This document shows positions 1 to 8,612 of a stretch of DNA of 64,000 bases, piece after piece. Location: the NCBI RefSeq assembly GCF_021538615.1, contig NZ_JAJHIZ010000003.1, positions 434,001 to 498,000 of the forward strand, written 5' to 3'. Source of the DNA: Niabella agricola. GTDB taxonomy: Bacteria; Bacteroidota; Bacteroidia; Chitinophagales; Chitinophagaceae. Each line of letters starts with the position of its first letter. Within the stretch, counting starts at the first letter, position 1. The position numbers and the translations under genes are program-made. A model generated the notes under the pieces. The model was not told where the DNA came from and made no database searches. It saw only the letters and a program-made list of their open reading frames with translations.

Positions 1-247
1 ATTCATAGGCCGAAATGGCCAGCCCCAGTTTGAAGCCAGACCCGCTCATGCCGATCATTTGTTCGGCCGAGATATTGGAAGCGATCAGTGATGCGCCGAT
101 CGCCCACCAGGTGAGCGACCCCTCTGCCAGGAAATAGTCGTGCGAAGCCGAAACCGATTCCTGTTTCTTCCTGCGGTATACCCAATACCCGTAGGAAGCT
201 ACCACAATAAAGTAAATAAAGAAAACCAGATAATCTGAACCTTTCAT
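1..247 (-). CDS. Sodium/solute symporter (SSS family), C-terminally cut by window edge
   Basis: Only the first 82 codons are present; the gene runs off the left edge. The start is the ATG complementary to 245-247. The visible part has a first membrane helix (about residues 5-25), a basic loop with RRKK, and the SSS signature stretch containing YFLAEGSLTWWAIGASL and SNISAEQMIGMSG. It is strikingly similar to the N-terminus of the next gene (432-2165), with long identical runs, so the two are tandem paralogues. Position after araA suggests uptake of arabinose or an oligosaccharide driven by sodium. Substrate is inferred from context only. It could form the tail of the ara transcript, but a strong terminator separates it from its paralogue. 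Confidence 0.85.
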   Translation of the reverse strand, partial: MKGSDYLVFFIYFIVVASYGYWVYRRKKQESVSASHDYFLAEGSLTWWAIGASLIASNISAEQMIGMSGSGFKLGLAISAYE

Positions 248-375
248 ATAAACAAGTTTAATTTCGTTAAAAGGAGCGCTAATATATTATTTTTAGCCCG
301 ATCCGGGGAAATATTTTAAAATTTCTAAAAACTCAGCGGATTCGTCAAAAAAATTGAAATCGAATACATTAGGGC

Positions 376-413
376 AAAAAAAGCCGGACCAGGAAATAAG
401 TACCTGGTCCGGC
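376..413 (-). terminator. Intrinsic terminator after the SSS symporter gene
   Basis: A perfect 11-bp stem (383-393 with 403-413, GCCGGACCAGG) and a 9-nt loop is followed, in minus-strand sense, by seven T (376-382). It lies 19 nt beyond the stop codon of the 432-2165 gene. It should end the arabinose transcript before the second symporter, so that gene probably has its own promoter in 248-375. Confidence 0.85.
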
Positions 414-431
414 CGGCAAAAGAATAACTTT

Positions 432-2165
432 TTACCAGAACCGCACGTACAAAGCGGCGAGTATCATTAGTGTAATTACAATTAATACAATGGTACGGGG
501 TTGCAATTTAAACATCGCCTTGTCAATTTCAAATGCTTTGGGATTGTCTTTGGGGCCGGCCAGGCTAATGGCCACCATGGCCAATACAGTGAAAAAGAAG
601 GACCAGCCCATATTGATCAGGAAGGGGATTTCTGTTATGGTATGCAGTACTCCGCCTTCCATTTTTTCGTACGTGAAGGCTGTATACAGCCAGGTTTCTT
701 TCCCGAAAATTCCCACGGCGTAGTTATTAAAGAAAATGGCCAGTACAAATCCCAGGATCACTCCAACCAGGGCTGCAGTTCCGGTGGTCCGCTTCCAAAA
801 CATACCCAGTAGAAACATAGCAAATACACCCGGACTGATAAAGCCGGTGTATTTCTGTATAAAGGTAAAACCACCTTCACCGCCGATACCCAGTACATCT
901 GTCCAGGTAAACACCAGCGCCACGATCATGGAAAGGATCACCACCCAGCGGCCGATACGTACCGATTGCAGTTCGGTCATGGATTTGCTCAGGTATTTTT
1001 TATGCACATCCAGCGTCCAGATGGTGGCAATACTGTTTACCTTTCCTGCCAGGGAGGCTACAATCGCTGCCGTTAATGCGGCAATGGCCAGTCCTTTTAA
1101 ACCTGCGGGCAGGAAGCCCAGGATAGCTGAGTAGGCTCCATCTTTTACGCCACTGAAACCCGGCAAGTGGTTATGCTTATACAGTACATACGCCGCAATG
1201 CCCGGCAACATCACAATAATGGGCATCAGTAACTTCAGGAAGCCGGCAAATAAGATACCGGTACGCGCGGTTTGCAGATCGGCACCCAAGGCCCGTTGGG
1301 TGATGTATTGGTTACAGCCCCAATAGTTCAGGTTTACAATCCACTGCCCCGCAAAATACATGGCAATACCCGGCAATACCACGTATTTCTGCACATTCAG
1401 GTTCTGCGGATGATCGATGGTGGTTTGTGTCACCGATGGTTTTTCCAGCATTAGTTTAAAATGATCCGGAGCCTGTTGCAGCAAGGTTTTAAACCCGGCA
1501 ATGGCACTGCCGCTGGTGGCGCCATTGATGCGCATGTCTACAATCTGCAGCGCCATGTATACCGTAGCCAGCCCGCCCAGGATCAATACGCCCACCTGAA
1601 TGACATCGGTAAAACCAATCACCTTCATACCCCCAAGGGTAATGATCAGCGCCATCAGCAGTAACACGATCATAATCACATGCAGATAACCGCCACCTAA
1701 CAAAGCGTTAATGGCCACCGCTCCCAGGTATAAAATAGACGTGAGGTTTACGAATACATAGAGCAACAGCCAGAACACAGCCATGATCAGCGATACGGTC
1801 TGGTTGTAACGCCGGTTCAGGAATTGCGGCATGGTATAGATCTTGTTCTTCAGGTATACCGGTATGAACCAGACCGCCACAATGATGAGAGCCACTGCAG
1901 CGATCCACTCATAGGCGGCTACCGCTACCCCAACAAAAAAGCCTTCGCCACTCATTCCGATGAACTGCTCTGCAGAAATATTGGATGCAATCAACGATGC
2001 ACCGATGGCCCACCAGGTAAGTGATCCCTCCGCGAGGAAATAATCGTGCGATGCAGAAACCGCAGCCTTCTTCTTCCGGACATATACCCAGTACCCATAA
2101 GAAGCCACTACTACAAAATAGATAAAGAACACCAGAATGTCCTGCCAGGCTAAATTTTCTTTCAT
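432..2165 (-). CDS. Sodium/solute symporter (SSS/SGLT-like), probable arabinose transporter
   Basis: 577 aa, a normal length for SSS family sugar symporters. About 13-14 hydrophobic helices are visible from residue 8 to the C-terminus. The N-terminal third has the family stretch YFLAEGSLTWWAIGAS and SNISAEQFIGMSGEG, and a helix with GGMKVIGFTDVIQVGVL, which are typical of vSGLT-like sodium/galactose-type transporters. The protein ends in a hydrophobic helix (RTIVLIVITLMILAALYVRF). It lies 98 bp downstream of araA on the same strand and ends at a strong terminator, so it is likely the last gene of an araB-araD-araA-transporter operon. Function as an L-arabinose/sodium symporter is inferred from the operon; the family assignment is firm. 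Confidence 0.9.
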   Translation of the reverse strand: MKENLAWQDILVFFIYFVVVASYGYWVYVRKKKAAVSASHDYFLAEGSLTWWAIGASLIASNISAEQFIGMSGEGFFVGVAVAAYEWIAAVALIIVAVWFIPVYLKNKIYTMPQFLNRRYNQTVSLIMAVFWLLLYVFVNLTSILYLGAVAINALLGGGYLHVIMIVLLLMALIITLGGMKVIGFTDVIQVGVLILGGLATVYMALQIVDMRINGATSGSAIAGFKTLLQQAPDHFKLMLEKPSVTQTTIDHPQNLNVQKYVVLPGIAMYFAGQWIVNLNYWGCNQYITQRALGADLQTARTGILFAGFLKLLMPIIVMLPGIAAYVLYKHNHLPGFSGVKDGAYSAILGFLPAGLKGLAIAALTAAIVASLAGKVNSIATIWTLDVHKKYLSKSMTELQSVRIGRWVVILSMIVALVFTWTDVLGIGGEGGFTFIQKYTGFISPGVFAMFLLGMFWKRTTGTAALVGVILGFVLAIFFNNYAVGIFGKETWLYTAFTYEKMEGGVLHTITEIPFLINMGWSFFFTVLAMVAISLAGPKDNPKAFEIDKAMFKLQPRTIVLIVITLMILAALYVRFW

Positions 2166-2263
2166 ATGTGCAATTGTTATTAATGTAAAAGAAGGCCTCT
2201 AAAAAGTCCGTTTAAACCATCCCGGCAAAAGCAACTTCCCAGACACCTGCAACAATTTAATGA

Positions 2264-3766
2264 TTAATTTTTGTTGAGCTGATAATACATATCGTTCCAG
2301 CGGAGTTCATTTTTAAAATGGTACAAATCCGTCTTTTGATTGATCAATACACATTCGATTCCCGCCATTCCGGCAAAATCTTCCAGGTGCTCCGCCGTTA
2401 GATTTTGCGAATAGCAGGTATGATGCGCGCCTCCTGCCAGGATCCAGGCCGCACAACCGGTGTGCATATCAGGATAAGGCTTCCAGAATACCCGGGCCAC
2501 CGGCAACTTCGGCAGGTCTTGCGGGGGCGCCATAGCTTCTACTTCATTCACCAGTAACCGGAAGCGGTTCCCCATATCCATCAGCGCGGCATTCAGTGCA
2601 GGGCCACCTTTTACATTAAACACCAACCGTACGGGATCCGCTTTTCCGCCAATCCCCAGGGGATGGATTTCGCAGGAGGGCTTCCCGTTTGCAATACTGG
2701 AACAAATCTCCAGCATATGCGATCCCAACACCAATGGATCTCTGGGGTCAAAATGATAGGTATAATCTTCCATAAAGGAATTTCCGCCTTCAAGGCCTGT
2801 TGCCATCACCTTCATTGCCCGTACCAGTGCCGCGGTTTTCCAATCGCCTTCTCCGGCAAAACCATAGCCTTGTTCCATCAGGCGCTGTACTGCAATACCG
2901 GGCAGCTGCACCATCCCATGCAGGTCTTCAAAAGTATCGGAAAATCCTTTATAATTCCCCTGCTCCAGGAATTGTTTCAAACCCAGTTCAATACGCGCAG
3001 CATCCAGCAGCGACCGGTACTGTGCTCCGTCGCTTTTCAGCAGTGAAGCAACATTGTAGGTATCCAGGTATACCTGTGCCAGTGCTTCGGTTTCTTTGTC
3101 ACTTACCTCGTTGATCACCGCTACCAGGTCGCCGATCCCATGGGTATTTACGCTGTATCCGAATTTGAGCTCGGCCTCTACTTTATCGCCATCTGTTACG
3201 GCCACGTAACGCATATTATCTCCAAAACGTACAAACCGCGCCCCCTGCCAGTCGTGCCAGCCGGTAGCCGCACGGCACCATGCAGCAATACGATCTAATA
3301 CCTGGTCATCTTTCCAGTGCCCCACAACCACTTTCCGGTGTTTGTTCATCCGGCTTAACATAAAGCCAAACTCCCGGTCGCCATGGGCTGATTGATTGGT
3401 ATTCATAAAATCCATATCGATCGCGTTCCAGGGAATATCCCGGTTAAACTGGGTATGAAACTGAAGCAAGGGCTTATGAAAGATCTTGAGTCCGTTGATC
3501 CACATCTTTGCAGGAGAAAACGTATGCATCCACGCAATTACCCCGATACAGGACCTGTTGAAATTGGCGTCGGCAAATACCTGCTGAATCTCCTCCGGAG
3601 TTTTTACAGTGTCTTTCCAAACCAGCTTAACGGGTATTTTTGTTGTAGCGTTCATATGCTGAACGATTTCCTGTGAATGTGCCGCTACTTCTTTTAAGGT
3701 ATCGGCTCCGTAGAGATGCTGACTCCCGGTTACAAACCACAATTCTAATGGTTCCAGATTGATCAT
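2264..3766 (-). CDS. araA: L-arabinose isomerase AraA
   Basis: Converts L-arabinose to L-ribulose, the first cytosolic step of the pathway. 500 aa, identical to the usual family length. The catalytic and metal residues known from the E. coli enzyme fall at the same numbers: Glu306 in GFAGEGDWK, Glu333 in FMEDYTYH, His350 in [11 protein letters not shown], and the last His in the GGAHHTCYS segment near residue 450. The N-terminus begins [14 protein letters not shown], the family hallmark. It lies 24 bp after araD and 98 bp before the symporter, all in one direction. The start ATG at 3764-3766 gives the expected N-terminus. Confidence 0.98.
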   Translation of the reverse strand: MINLEPLELWFVTGSQHLYGADTLKEVAAHSQEIVQHMNATTKIPVKLVWKDTVKTPEEIQQVFADANFNRSCIGVIAWMHTFSPAKMWINGLKIFHKPLLQFHTQFNRDIPWNAIDMDFMNTNQSAHGDREFGFMLSRMNKHRKVVVGHWKDDQVLDRIAAWCRAATGWHDWQGARFVRFGDNMRYVAVTDGDKVEAELKFGYSVNTHGIGDLVAVINEVSDKETEALAQVYLDTYNVASLLKSDGAQYRSLLDAARIELGLKQFLEQGNYKGFSDTFEDLHGMVQLPGIAVQRLMEQGYGFAGEGDWKTAALVRAMKVMATGLEGGNSFMEDYTYHFDPRDPLVLGSHMLEICSSIANGKPSCEIHPLGIGGKADPVRLVFNVKGGPALNAALMDMGNRFRLLVNEVEAMAPPQDLPKLPVARVFWKPYPDMHTGCAAWILAGGAHHTCYSQNLTAEHLEDFAGMAGIECVLINQKTDLYHFKNELRWNDMYYQLNKN

Positions 3767-3790
3767 GTTGTATATTTTCGGTATTGTTGA

Positions 3791-4486
3791 TTATTGTCCG
3801 TAATAGCTGTTGGGCCCATGCTTGCGCTGGTAATGCTTATCCATAAGGGCTTTCTTCAGCAAGGGTACCTGCGGGTTGATCTGTTCGGTGAGATAGGCCA
3901 TTTTTGCAACTTGCTCCAACACGGCACTGTTGTGCACGGCCTTGGCCGCATTTTTTCCCCAGGTAAAAGGTGCATGATTGCCGATCAGGATCATTTCAAC
4001 TTCCCGGTAATCCAAACCGTTCTCTTTAAAATGATTCAATACCTGGTGCCCCGTTTCCACTTCATACTCCCCCTGTATCATGGCATCATCCATCGGAAGT
4101 GCGCAGGGAATGTTTACAATATTATAGTCGGCATGTGTGGTTCCGTAAATAGGAATGGCTCTTAACGATTGGGCCCATGCAGTTGCATAGGTAGAATGCG
4201 TATGCACAATACCGCCGGTCTCCCTCCAGTGCTTATAAAGCACCGCATGTGTTTGCGTATCGGAACTGGGATTCAGCGTACCGTCTACCGTTTTCCCGTC
4301 AAAATCCACAATCACCATTTTCTCAGGTGTAAGGTCCGTGTATGCGACTCCGCTGGGTTTAATGGCAAATATCCCTTCGTTGTGATCCGCTTCACTGGCG
4401 TTTCCAAATGTAAAAAGTACCAGTCCCAGTTCGGGTAACTGCATATTGGCCTCAAATGCTTTTTGGCGGATCGCTTCGTACTTCAT
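3791..4486 (-). CDS. araD: L-ribulose-5-phosphate 4-epimerase AraD
   Basis: Interconverts L-ribulose 5-phosphate and D-xylulose 5-phosphate, delivering arabinose carbon to the pentose phosphate pathway. 231 aa, full length for the class II aldolase/epimerase family. The zinc ligands are visible as His95 and His97 in GGIVHTHSTYATAWAQ and His171 in LIGNHAPFTWG; Asp120 in the THAD segment matches the catalytic aspartate. Numbering agrees with the E. coli enzyme. The start lies only 2 bp after the araB stop codon, so translation is probably coupled. It lacks any signal peptide, as expected for a cytosolic enzyme. Confidence 0.97.
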   Translation of the reverse strand: MKYEAIRQKAFEANMQLPELGLVLFTFGNASEADHNEGIFAIKPSGVAYTDLTPEKMVIVDFDGKTVDGTLNPSSDTQTHAVLYKHWRETGGIVHTHSTYATAWAQSLRAIPIYGTTHADYNIVNIPCALPMDDAMIQGEYEVETGHQVLNHFKENGLDYREVEMILIGNHAPFTWGKNAAKAVHNSAVLEQVAKMAYLTEQINPQVPLLKKALMDKHYQRKHGPNSYYGQ

Positions 4487-4488
4487 GA

Positions 4489-6159
4489 TTACAGGTTATT
4501 ATGTTCTAAAAAGGCGCCTATTTTTTTATAAGTCGCCATGCGTTCTTTATAGTATGCATGTTTTTCAGGAGTGGGAAAGTATTCTTTGTCGAATCCCTGC
4601 CCCATGGCCTTCATGGCATCTTCAACTTTCGGATAGATGCCTGCAACGGTTGCGGCAAACATAGCAGCTCCGATGGCGCAGGTTTGTTCTGAGCGGTGAA
4701 TGCGGATCGGCATATTCATCACATCTGCCATTACCTGCATGATATAGGCCGATTTCCGCGCTACACCTCCTACACCAATCAGTCCTTTAATGGGTACTCC
4801 TTCTTCTTCAAAGCGGTCAACAATTGCCTTGGCGCCAAAACAGGTGGCCTCCACCAGCGCTTTGAATATCCTCGGCGCATCAGTTCCCAGGCTTAAACCC
4901 GTTAAAGCACCATGCAACAGCTGATTGGCGTCCGGTGTTCTGCGCCCATTCAGCCAGTCGATGGCAAAAGGATCCGTTGGCTCCAGGGGCAATGCCGCTG
5001 CCGCAGCCGCCAGTGCAGGTAATATCCGGTCTTCCACTTCTTCAGTCAATGCAGCTGCAGCGGATGCTGATTGTTCACTGTTCCCTTTTAATAACTGCAA
5101 CGGCCAGGCCAATAGGTTCTTCAGCCAGGCGTAGGCATCTCCGAAAGCGCTTTGCCCGGCCTCCAGTCCTGTCATGCCCGGAATCACCGATCCCGTTACC
5201 TGGCCGCAGATGCCTTTTACTGTTTTATTTCCTGAAAGATCTTCCGGCGGCACCACCAGCATGTCACAGGTGGAGGTTCCCATTACCTTGCTTAAATGGT
5301 AGGGGTCAATCTGTCCGCCCACAGCGCCCATATGCGCATCCATGGCACCAATTCCCACGACCACCGCTGTGCTCAGTCCCAGCCGCGCTGCCCATTCGGC
5401 ACAAAGCGTTCCGGCAGCTTCATCCGCAGCATAGGTTTTTACCGGCAGATGCTCTACAAATCCATCCAGCACCGGGTCTAGTGTTGCAAAGAAATCATTG
5501 GGCGGAAAGCCGCCAAAGGCTTCTGACCACAGTGCTTTATGGCCCGCTGTACACACGCCTCTTTTCAGTTGCTGTATATCGTTTCCTCCGGTAAGCAGGA
5601 AGGGCAGCCAGTCTGCATGCTCTACCCAGCTGGCCGTATTTGCTCTTACCTTATCGTCTGTTTTAAAAATATGCAACAGCTTGGCCCAGTACCATTCACT
5701 GGAATAGATGCCCCCCACATACTGGAGGAAATTGGTTTCAAACCGTTCTGCATGTTTGTTGATTGCTGCAGCCTCCGCGGTAGCCGTATGATCTTTCCAC
5801 AATACAAACATCGCATTGGGATTCTCTGCAAATTCTGCGGACAATGCCAGGGGCTGCCCCTGCAGATCAACCGCTACCGGGGTTGAACCGGTTGTGTCAA
5901 TAGAAATCCCCTTAACATGCGCCGCAGCAGCGGGGCCGGCCTTGGCAATACACGCTTTTATAGTTGTTTCCAGTCCTTCTATATAATCCAGCGGATGCTG
6001 GCGGAATTGATTTTTTGAGGGGATACAATACAGCCCCTGTTTCCAGCGGGGATATTGAAATACGGCAGCGGCCACCTCCTCGCCGTTTAACGCATTTACC
6101 ATAACGGAGCGAACAGAATCCGTACCAAAATCCACTCCGATCACGTATGCTTCTTTCAT
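4489..6159 (-). CDS. araB: Ribulokinase AraB
   Basis: FGGY-family kinase that phosphorylates L-ribulose with ATP. 556 aa, the normal length. The N-terminal phosphate loop reads VIGVDFGTDSVRSVMVN, followed by the FGGY_N region with SIDTTGSTPV (near residue 108) and a C-terminal ATPase half with LIGVGGVARKSAYIMQV and MNMPIRIHRSEQTCAIGAA. This 560-residue AraB type is the ordinary ribulokinase rather than xylulokinase, and its neighbours araD and araA agree. It is the first ara gene of the group. A perfect palindrome 42 bp upstream of its ATG is the likely control site. Confidence 0.97.
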   Translation of the reverse strand: MKEAYVIGVDFGTDSVRSVMVNALNGEEVAAAVFQYPRWKQGLYCIPSKNQFRQHPLDYIEGLETTIKACIAKAGPAAAAHVKGISIDTTGSTPVAVDLQGQPLALSAEFAENPNAMFVLWKDHTATAEAAAINKHAERFETNFLQYVGGIYSSEWYWAKLLHIFKTDDKVRANTASWVEHADWLPFLLTGGNDIQQLKRGVCTAGHKALWSEAFGGFPPNDFFATLDPVLDGFVEHLPVKTYAADEAAGTLCAEWAARLGLSTAVVVGIGAMDAHMGAVGGQIDPYHLSKVMGTSTCDMLVVPPEDLSGNKTVKGICGQVTGSVIPGMTGLEAGQSAFGDAYAWLKNLLAWPLQLLKGNSEQSASAAAALTEEVEDRILPALAAAAAALPLEPTDPFAIDWLNGRRTPDANQLLHGALTGLSLGTDAPRIFKALVEATCFGAKAIVDRFEEEGVPIKGLIGVGGVARKSAYIMQVMADVMNMPIRIHRSEQTCAIGAAMFAATVAGIYPKVEDAMKAMGQGFDKEYFPTPEKHAYYKERMATYKKIGAFLEHNNL

Positions 6160-6200
6160 TGACTACGATCGTTTAAAGGTTAAAAATACAATTTATTTTC

Positions 6201-6225
6201 AATAATTGTAAAATAGACAATTATT
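6201..6225. promoter_or_regulatory. 25-bp perfect palindrome upstream of araB, candidate operator
   Basis: AATAATTGT (6201-6209) and ACAATTATT (6217-6225) are exact reverse complements around a 7-nt spacer. The site starts 42 bp before the araB ATG, in the 78-bp gap between the HAD gene and araB. Its AT-rich arms and lack of a following T-run argue against a terminator. A transcription-factor operator for arabinose control (for example an AraR-type regulator as known in Bacteroides) is inference; no regulator gene is in the window. Confidence 0.55.
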
Positions 6226-6237
6226 TTTAGAAAAGTG

Positions 6238-6894
6238 TTATAACAATTCCTTCAGCCTTTTATCGGTATAATCCGGAACATAAAACAGTACGTTCGCCTG
6301 CTGTCCGAATTGCTCCGGTTTATGCCCCGTGGTAAGGATGACCGTATCCATCCCCGCATTTGCTGCGGCTTCTGCTCCCTTGGGCGCATCTTCAAACACC
6401 AGGCAACCGGAAGGCGGAATCTGCAGCAACCGGGCACAGTTAAGAAAGGTTTCGGGATCCGGCTTGCTTTTTAATACATCATCGGCCGTTACCAGGGCTT
6501 TAAAATAAGAGCGGATGCCCAGCTGGTCCAGCACAAAATCCACATTAAACGGAATGGCTGCCGTGCCAATAGCCATGGGAATGCCCTTTGCGGCGGCAGC
6601 TTTTAAAAAGCCGGCTAAACCCGGTAACAAGGTTAGATGGGGAAGGTACGCCTCCTGGTAAAGCTGTTCTTTTCGCAGGGAAAGCGCCTGCTTTTCGGTA
6701 TCCGAAAACCGTTCCGGACCAAAAATGCGGTCGAGCAATTCGCTGTTCTTGCCATACATATGACTGTTCACCTCTTCCCGGCTCATACCGGCCCCTAATT
6801 CGTCGTTCAGGATCCGGAACCAGGCTTCCTCATGAAAGGCCATATCGTCAATAACGGTTCCGTTCAAATCAAAAATAAAGGCACTATATTGCAT
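6238..6894 (-). CDS. HAD-superfamily hydrolase, beta-phosphoglucomutase-like, with DxN motif
   Basis: 218 aa, cytosolic, with a C1-type helical cap between residues about 15 and 85. Motif I reads FIFDLNGTVIDD: the nucleophile Asp9 is present, but the usual second aspartate (acid/base, position +2) is Asn11. Motif II is around IGTAA (Thr), motif III Lys in LKSKPDPETFL, and motif IV Asp pair in CLVFEDAPKGAEAA. So the fold and metal site look complete except for the +2 residue. It precedes araB by 78 bp on the same strand and may act on a sugar phosphate. A conventional phosphatase or mutase role is doubtful because of Asn11. Confidence 0.85.
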   Translation of the reverse strand: MQYSAFIFDLNGTVIDDMAFHEEAWFRILNDELGAGMSREEVNSHMYGKNSELLDRIFGPERFSDTEKQALSLRKEQLYQEAYLPHLTLLPGLAGFLKAAAAKGIPMAIGTAAIPFNVDFVLDQLGIRSYFKALVTADDVLKSKPDPETFLNCARLLQIPPSGCLVFEDAPKGAEAAANAGMDTVILTTGHKPEQFGQQANVLFYVPDYTDKRLKELL

Positions 6895-7056
6895 TGCTTT
6901 AACGTTTCAGCATGAAAGATACATAGAAATATGGAGTTTACTGTATCGATTCGGATTTGCGATGGTGTAGTTGAACCAGCAAGCGGTCCGGTGCCGGTAG
7001 GGCGTAAAAGCGGCAGCTTAAACAGTGAATATGGGCAACATACCGAACAGCCATGA

Positions 7057-8025
7057 TCAGAGTGGGCGCCGGGGCACTCCTTTACGGGTTAGTACTACCG
7101 GTTGTATCGATCCATCCTTATTGAAATAAAGATGCTCGATGCAGGTTTCCCGGGAGTTTCCGTCCTTTTCCGTAAGTGGCCGTCGATGGTAGATAATATA
7201 CCATTCATCCCTGCCCGGAACCTGTATCACCGAATGATGGCCCGCGCCGGTGGCGATGGCCGGGTCTTGCTGCAACACCTTTCCCACCCGTTTAAAAGGC
7301 CCCAGGGGAGAATCGGCCACTGCATAAGCCACACTGTAATCCGGACCGGTCCATCCGCCCTCCGACCACATAAAATAATACTTCCCGTTACGGATAAACA
7401 TTACCGGGCCTTCTACATATTTTTCGGGTGTGATTTCTTTAAATGTACTACCATCCTTAAAGGGTATAAATCCGGTAAAATCGTCTTTCAATCTTGCAAT
7501 ATTGCAATGCCTCCAGCCTCCGTAAATAAGATAATAAGCACCATCCTTGTCTTTAAATACAAACTGGTCAATCGGCTGCGCGCCGTTATGGAACCGGTCT
7601 ACCAGCGGGCGTCCGAGATAGTCCTTAAAAGGCCCTTCCGGCTTTGAGGCTACTGCAACACCGATTCCGCCGGTTTGCTGATCGTTCTGAATATCATTGG
7701 CACCAAAGAACAAAAAGTACTGGTGTTTCTTTTTTACGATCGCAGGAGCCCATAATGCCCGGCGTGCCCATTTTACGCTCGCCGTATCCAGGATCCGTTC
7801 ATGTTTTTTCCAGTGCACCAGGTCCGGGGATGAAAACGCATCCAGAAACACCTGTTTATGATAGGGTGCGGAAAACGTGGGATAAACCCAGTAGGTCTTG
7901 TTAAAGATCACGCCTTCCGGATCGGCATACCAGCCTGGGAAGAGCGGATTACCGGAATATTGTTTCTGTCCGTATACGATAACGCTTGTAAGGATCCATG
8001 CCAGCAGCAGCATCTTTTTTTTCAT
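7057..8025 (-). CDS. Secreted glycoside hydrolase family 43 enzyme
   Basis: 322 aa with a signal peptide (MKKKMLLLAWILTSVIVYGQ) and then a five-bladed propeller domain filling the rest. The three GH43 carboxylates are visible: Asp35 in GWYADPEG (base), Asp153 in AQPIDQFVF (pKa modulator) and Glu205 in KYVEGPVMF (acid). GH43 members are mostly beta-xylosidases or alpha-L-arabinofuranosidases, and the adjacent araBDA and symporter genes favour release of arabinose from side chains in the periplasm. Substrate is inference. It is 162 bp upstream of the HAD gene on the same strand. There is no accessory carbohydrate-binding module. Confidence 0.93.
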   Translation of the reverse strand: MKKKMLLLAWILTSVIVYGQKQYSGNPLFPGWYADPEGVIFNKTYWVYPTFSAPYHKQVFLDAFSSPDLVHWKKHERILDTASVKWARRALWAPAIVKKKHQYFLFFGANDIQNDQQTGGIGVAVASKPEGPFKDYLGRPLVDRFHNGAQPIDQFVFKDKDGAYYLIYGGWRHCNIARLKDDFTGFIPFKDGSTFKEITPEKYVEGPVMFIRNGKYYFMWSEGGWTGPDYSVAYAVADSPLGPFKRVGKVLQQDPAIATGAGHHSVIQVPGRDEWYIIYHRRPLTEKDGNSRETCIEHLYFNKDGSIQPVVLTRKGVPRRPL

Positions 8026-8069
8026 ACGCTTTTTTTGGAGCTCCGTTATTAAAACCGGAGCGGGAGTAT

Positions 8070-8489
8070 TTATTTCAGCAATCGTTCGGCAACAAAGCTA
8101 ATGGCTGTTTTACCATGCGGCGCCGGCTTGCCGTTTTTATCCAGGTTTACAAAAACCATCCGGTCGATGGAAAGAATGGGCTCATGGGTCATTTTATTCC
8201 GGACTTCACAACGAAGGGTAAGGGACGTATTTCCAAACTTGGTGGCTACAATGCCGATTTCAATAATATCGCCCTGCCGGGGCGAAGCGATAAAATTAAT
8301 TTCCGAGATAAACTTGGTGACCACATGCGTATTCTCCAACTGAATGATGGCATACAAGGCCGCTTCTTCGTCGATCCATTGCAGGAGGCGCCCGCCAAAA
8401 AGCGATTGGTTTGGATTGAGATCTTCCGGCTTTACCCATTTACGGGTATGAAACCGCATTTCATGTTCGTTATACATTTTATCGTCCAT
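8070..8489 (-). CDS. Acyl-CoA thioesterase, hotdog fold (YciA/BACH-like)
   Basis: 139 aa when started at the ATG at 8487-8489; an upstream in-frame ATG (8564) would add a 25-residue tail that does not look like part of the family. The core has the family segments NQSLFGGRLLQWIDEEAAL (substrate pocket, with the catalytic acid in the helix), FISEINFIASPRQGDIIEI and a final beta strand region RMVFVNLDKNGKPAPHGK. Such proteins hydrolyse acyl-CoAs as hexamers in the cytosol. Neighbours are the GH43 gene 44 bp downstream and dsbD upstream; no functional link is evident. Confidence 0.88.
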   Translation of the reverse strand: MDDKMYNEHEMRFHTRKWVKPEDLNPNQSLFGGRLLQWIDEEAALYAIIQLENTHVVTKFISEINFIASPRQGDIIEIGIVATKFGNTSLTLRCEVRNKMTHEPILSIDRMVFVNLDKNGKPAPHGKTAISFVAERLLK

Positions 8490-8612
8490 AACAAATGATC
8501 CGTTGCTGATTTGAAAATTTTGTTTACCGGTATACGTACAGAACGTTGATCCGGATGACTGCATCTATTGCCCCGATCAACGTCAATATACAGATAATTT
8601 CTTACAGCGGCT

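Noticed and set aside
4935..5594. Plus-strand 219-codon frame inside araB
   Set aside because: Antisense shadow; rich in Pro, Arg and His with no domain, while araB on the other strand is complete.
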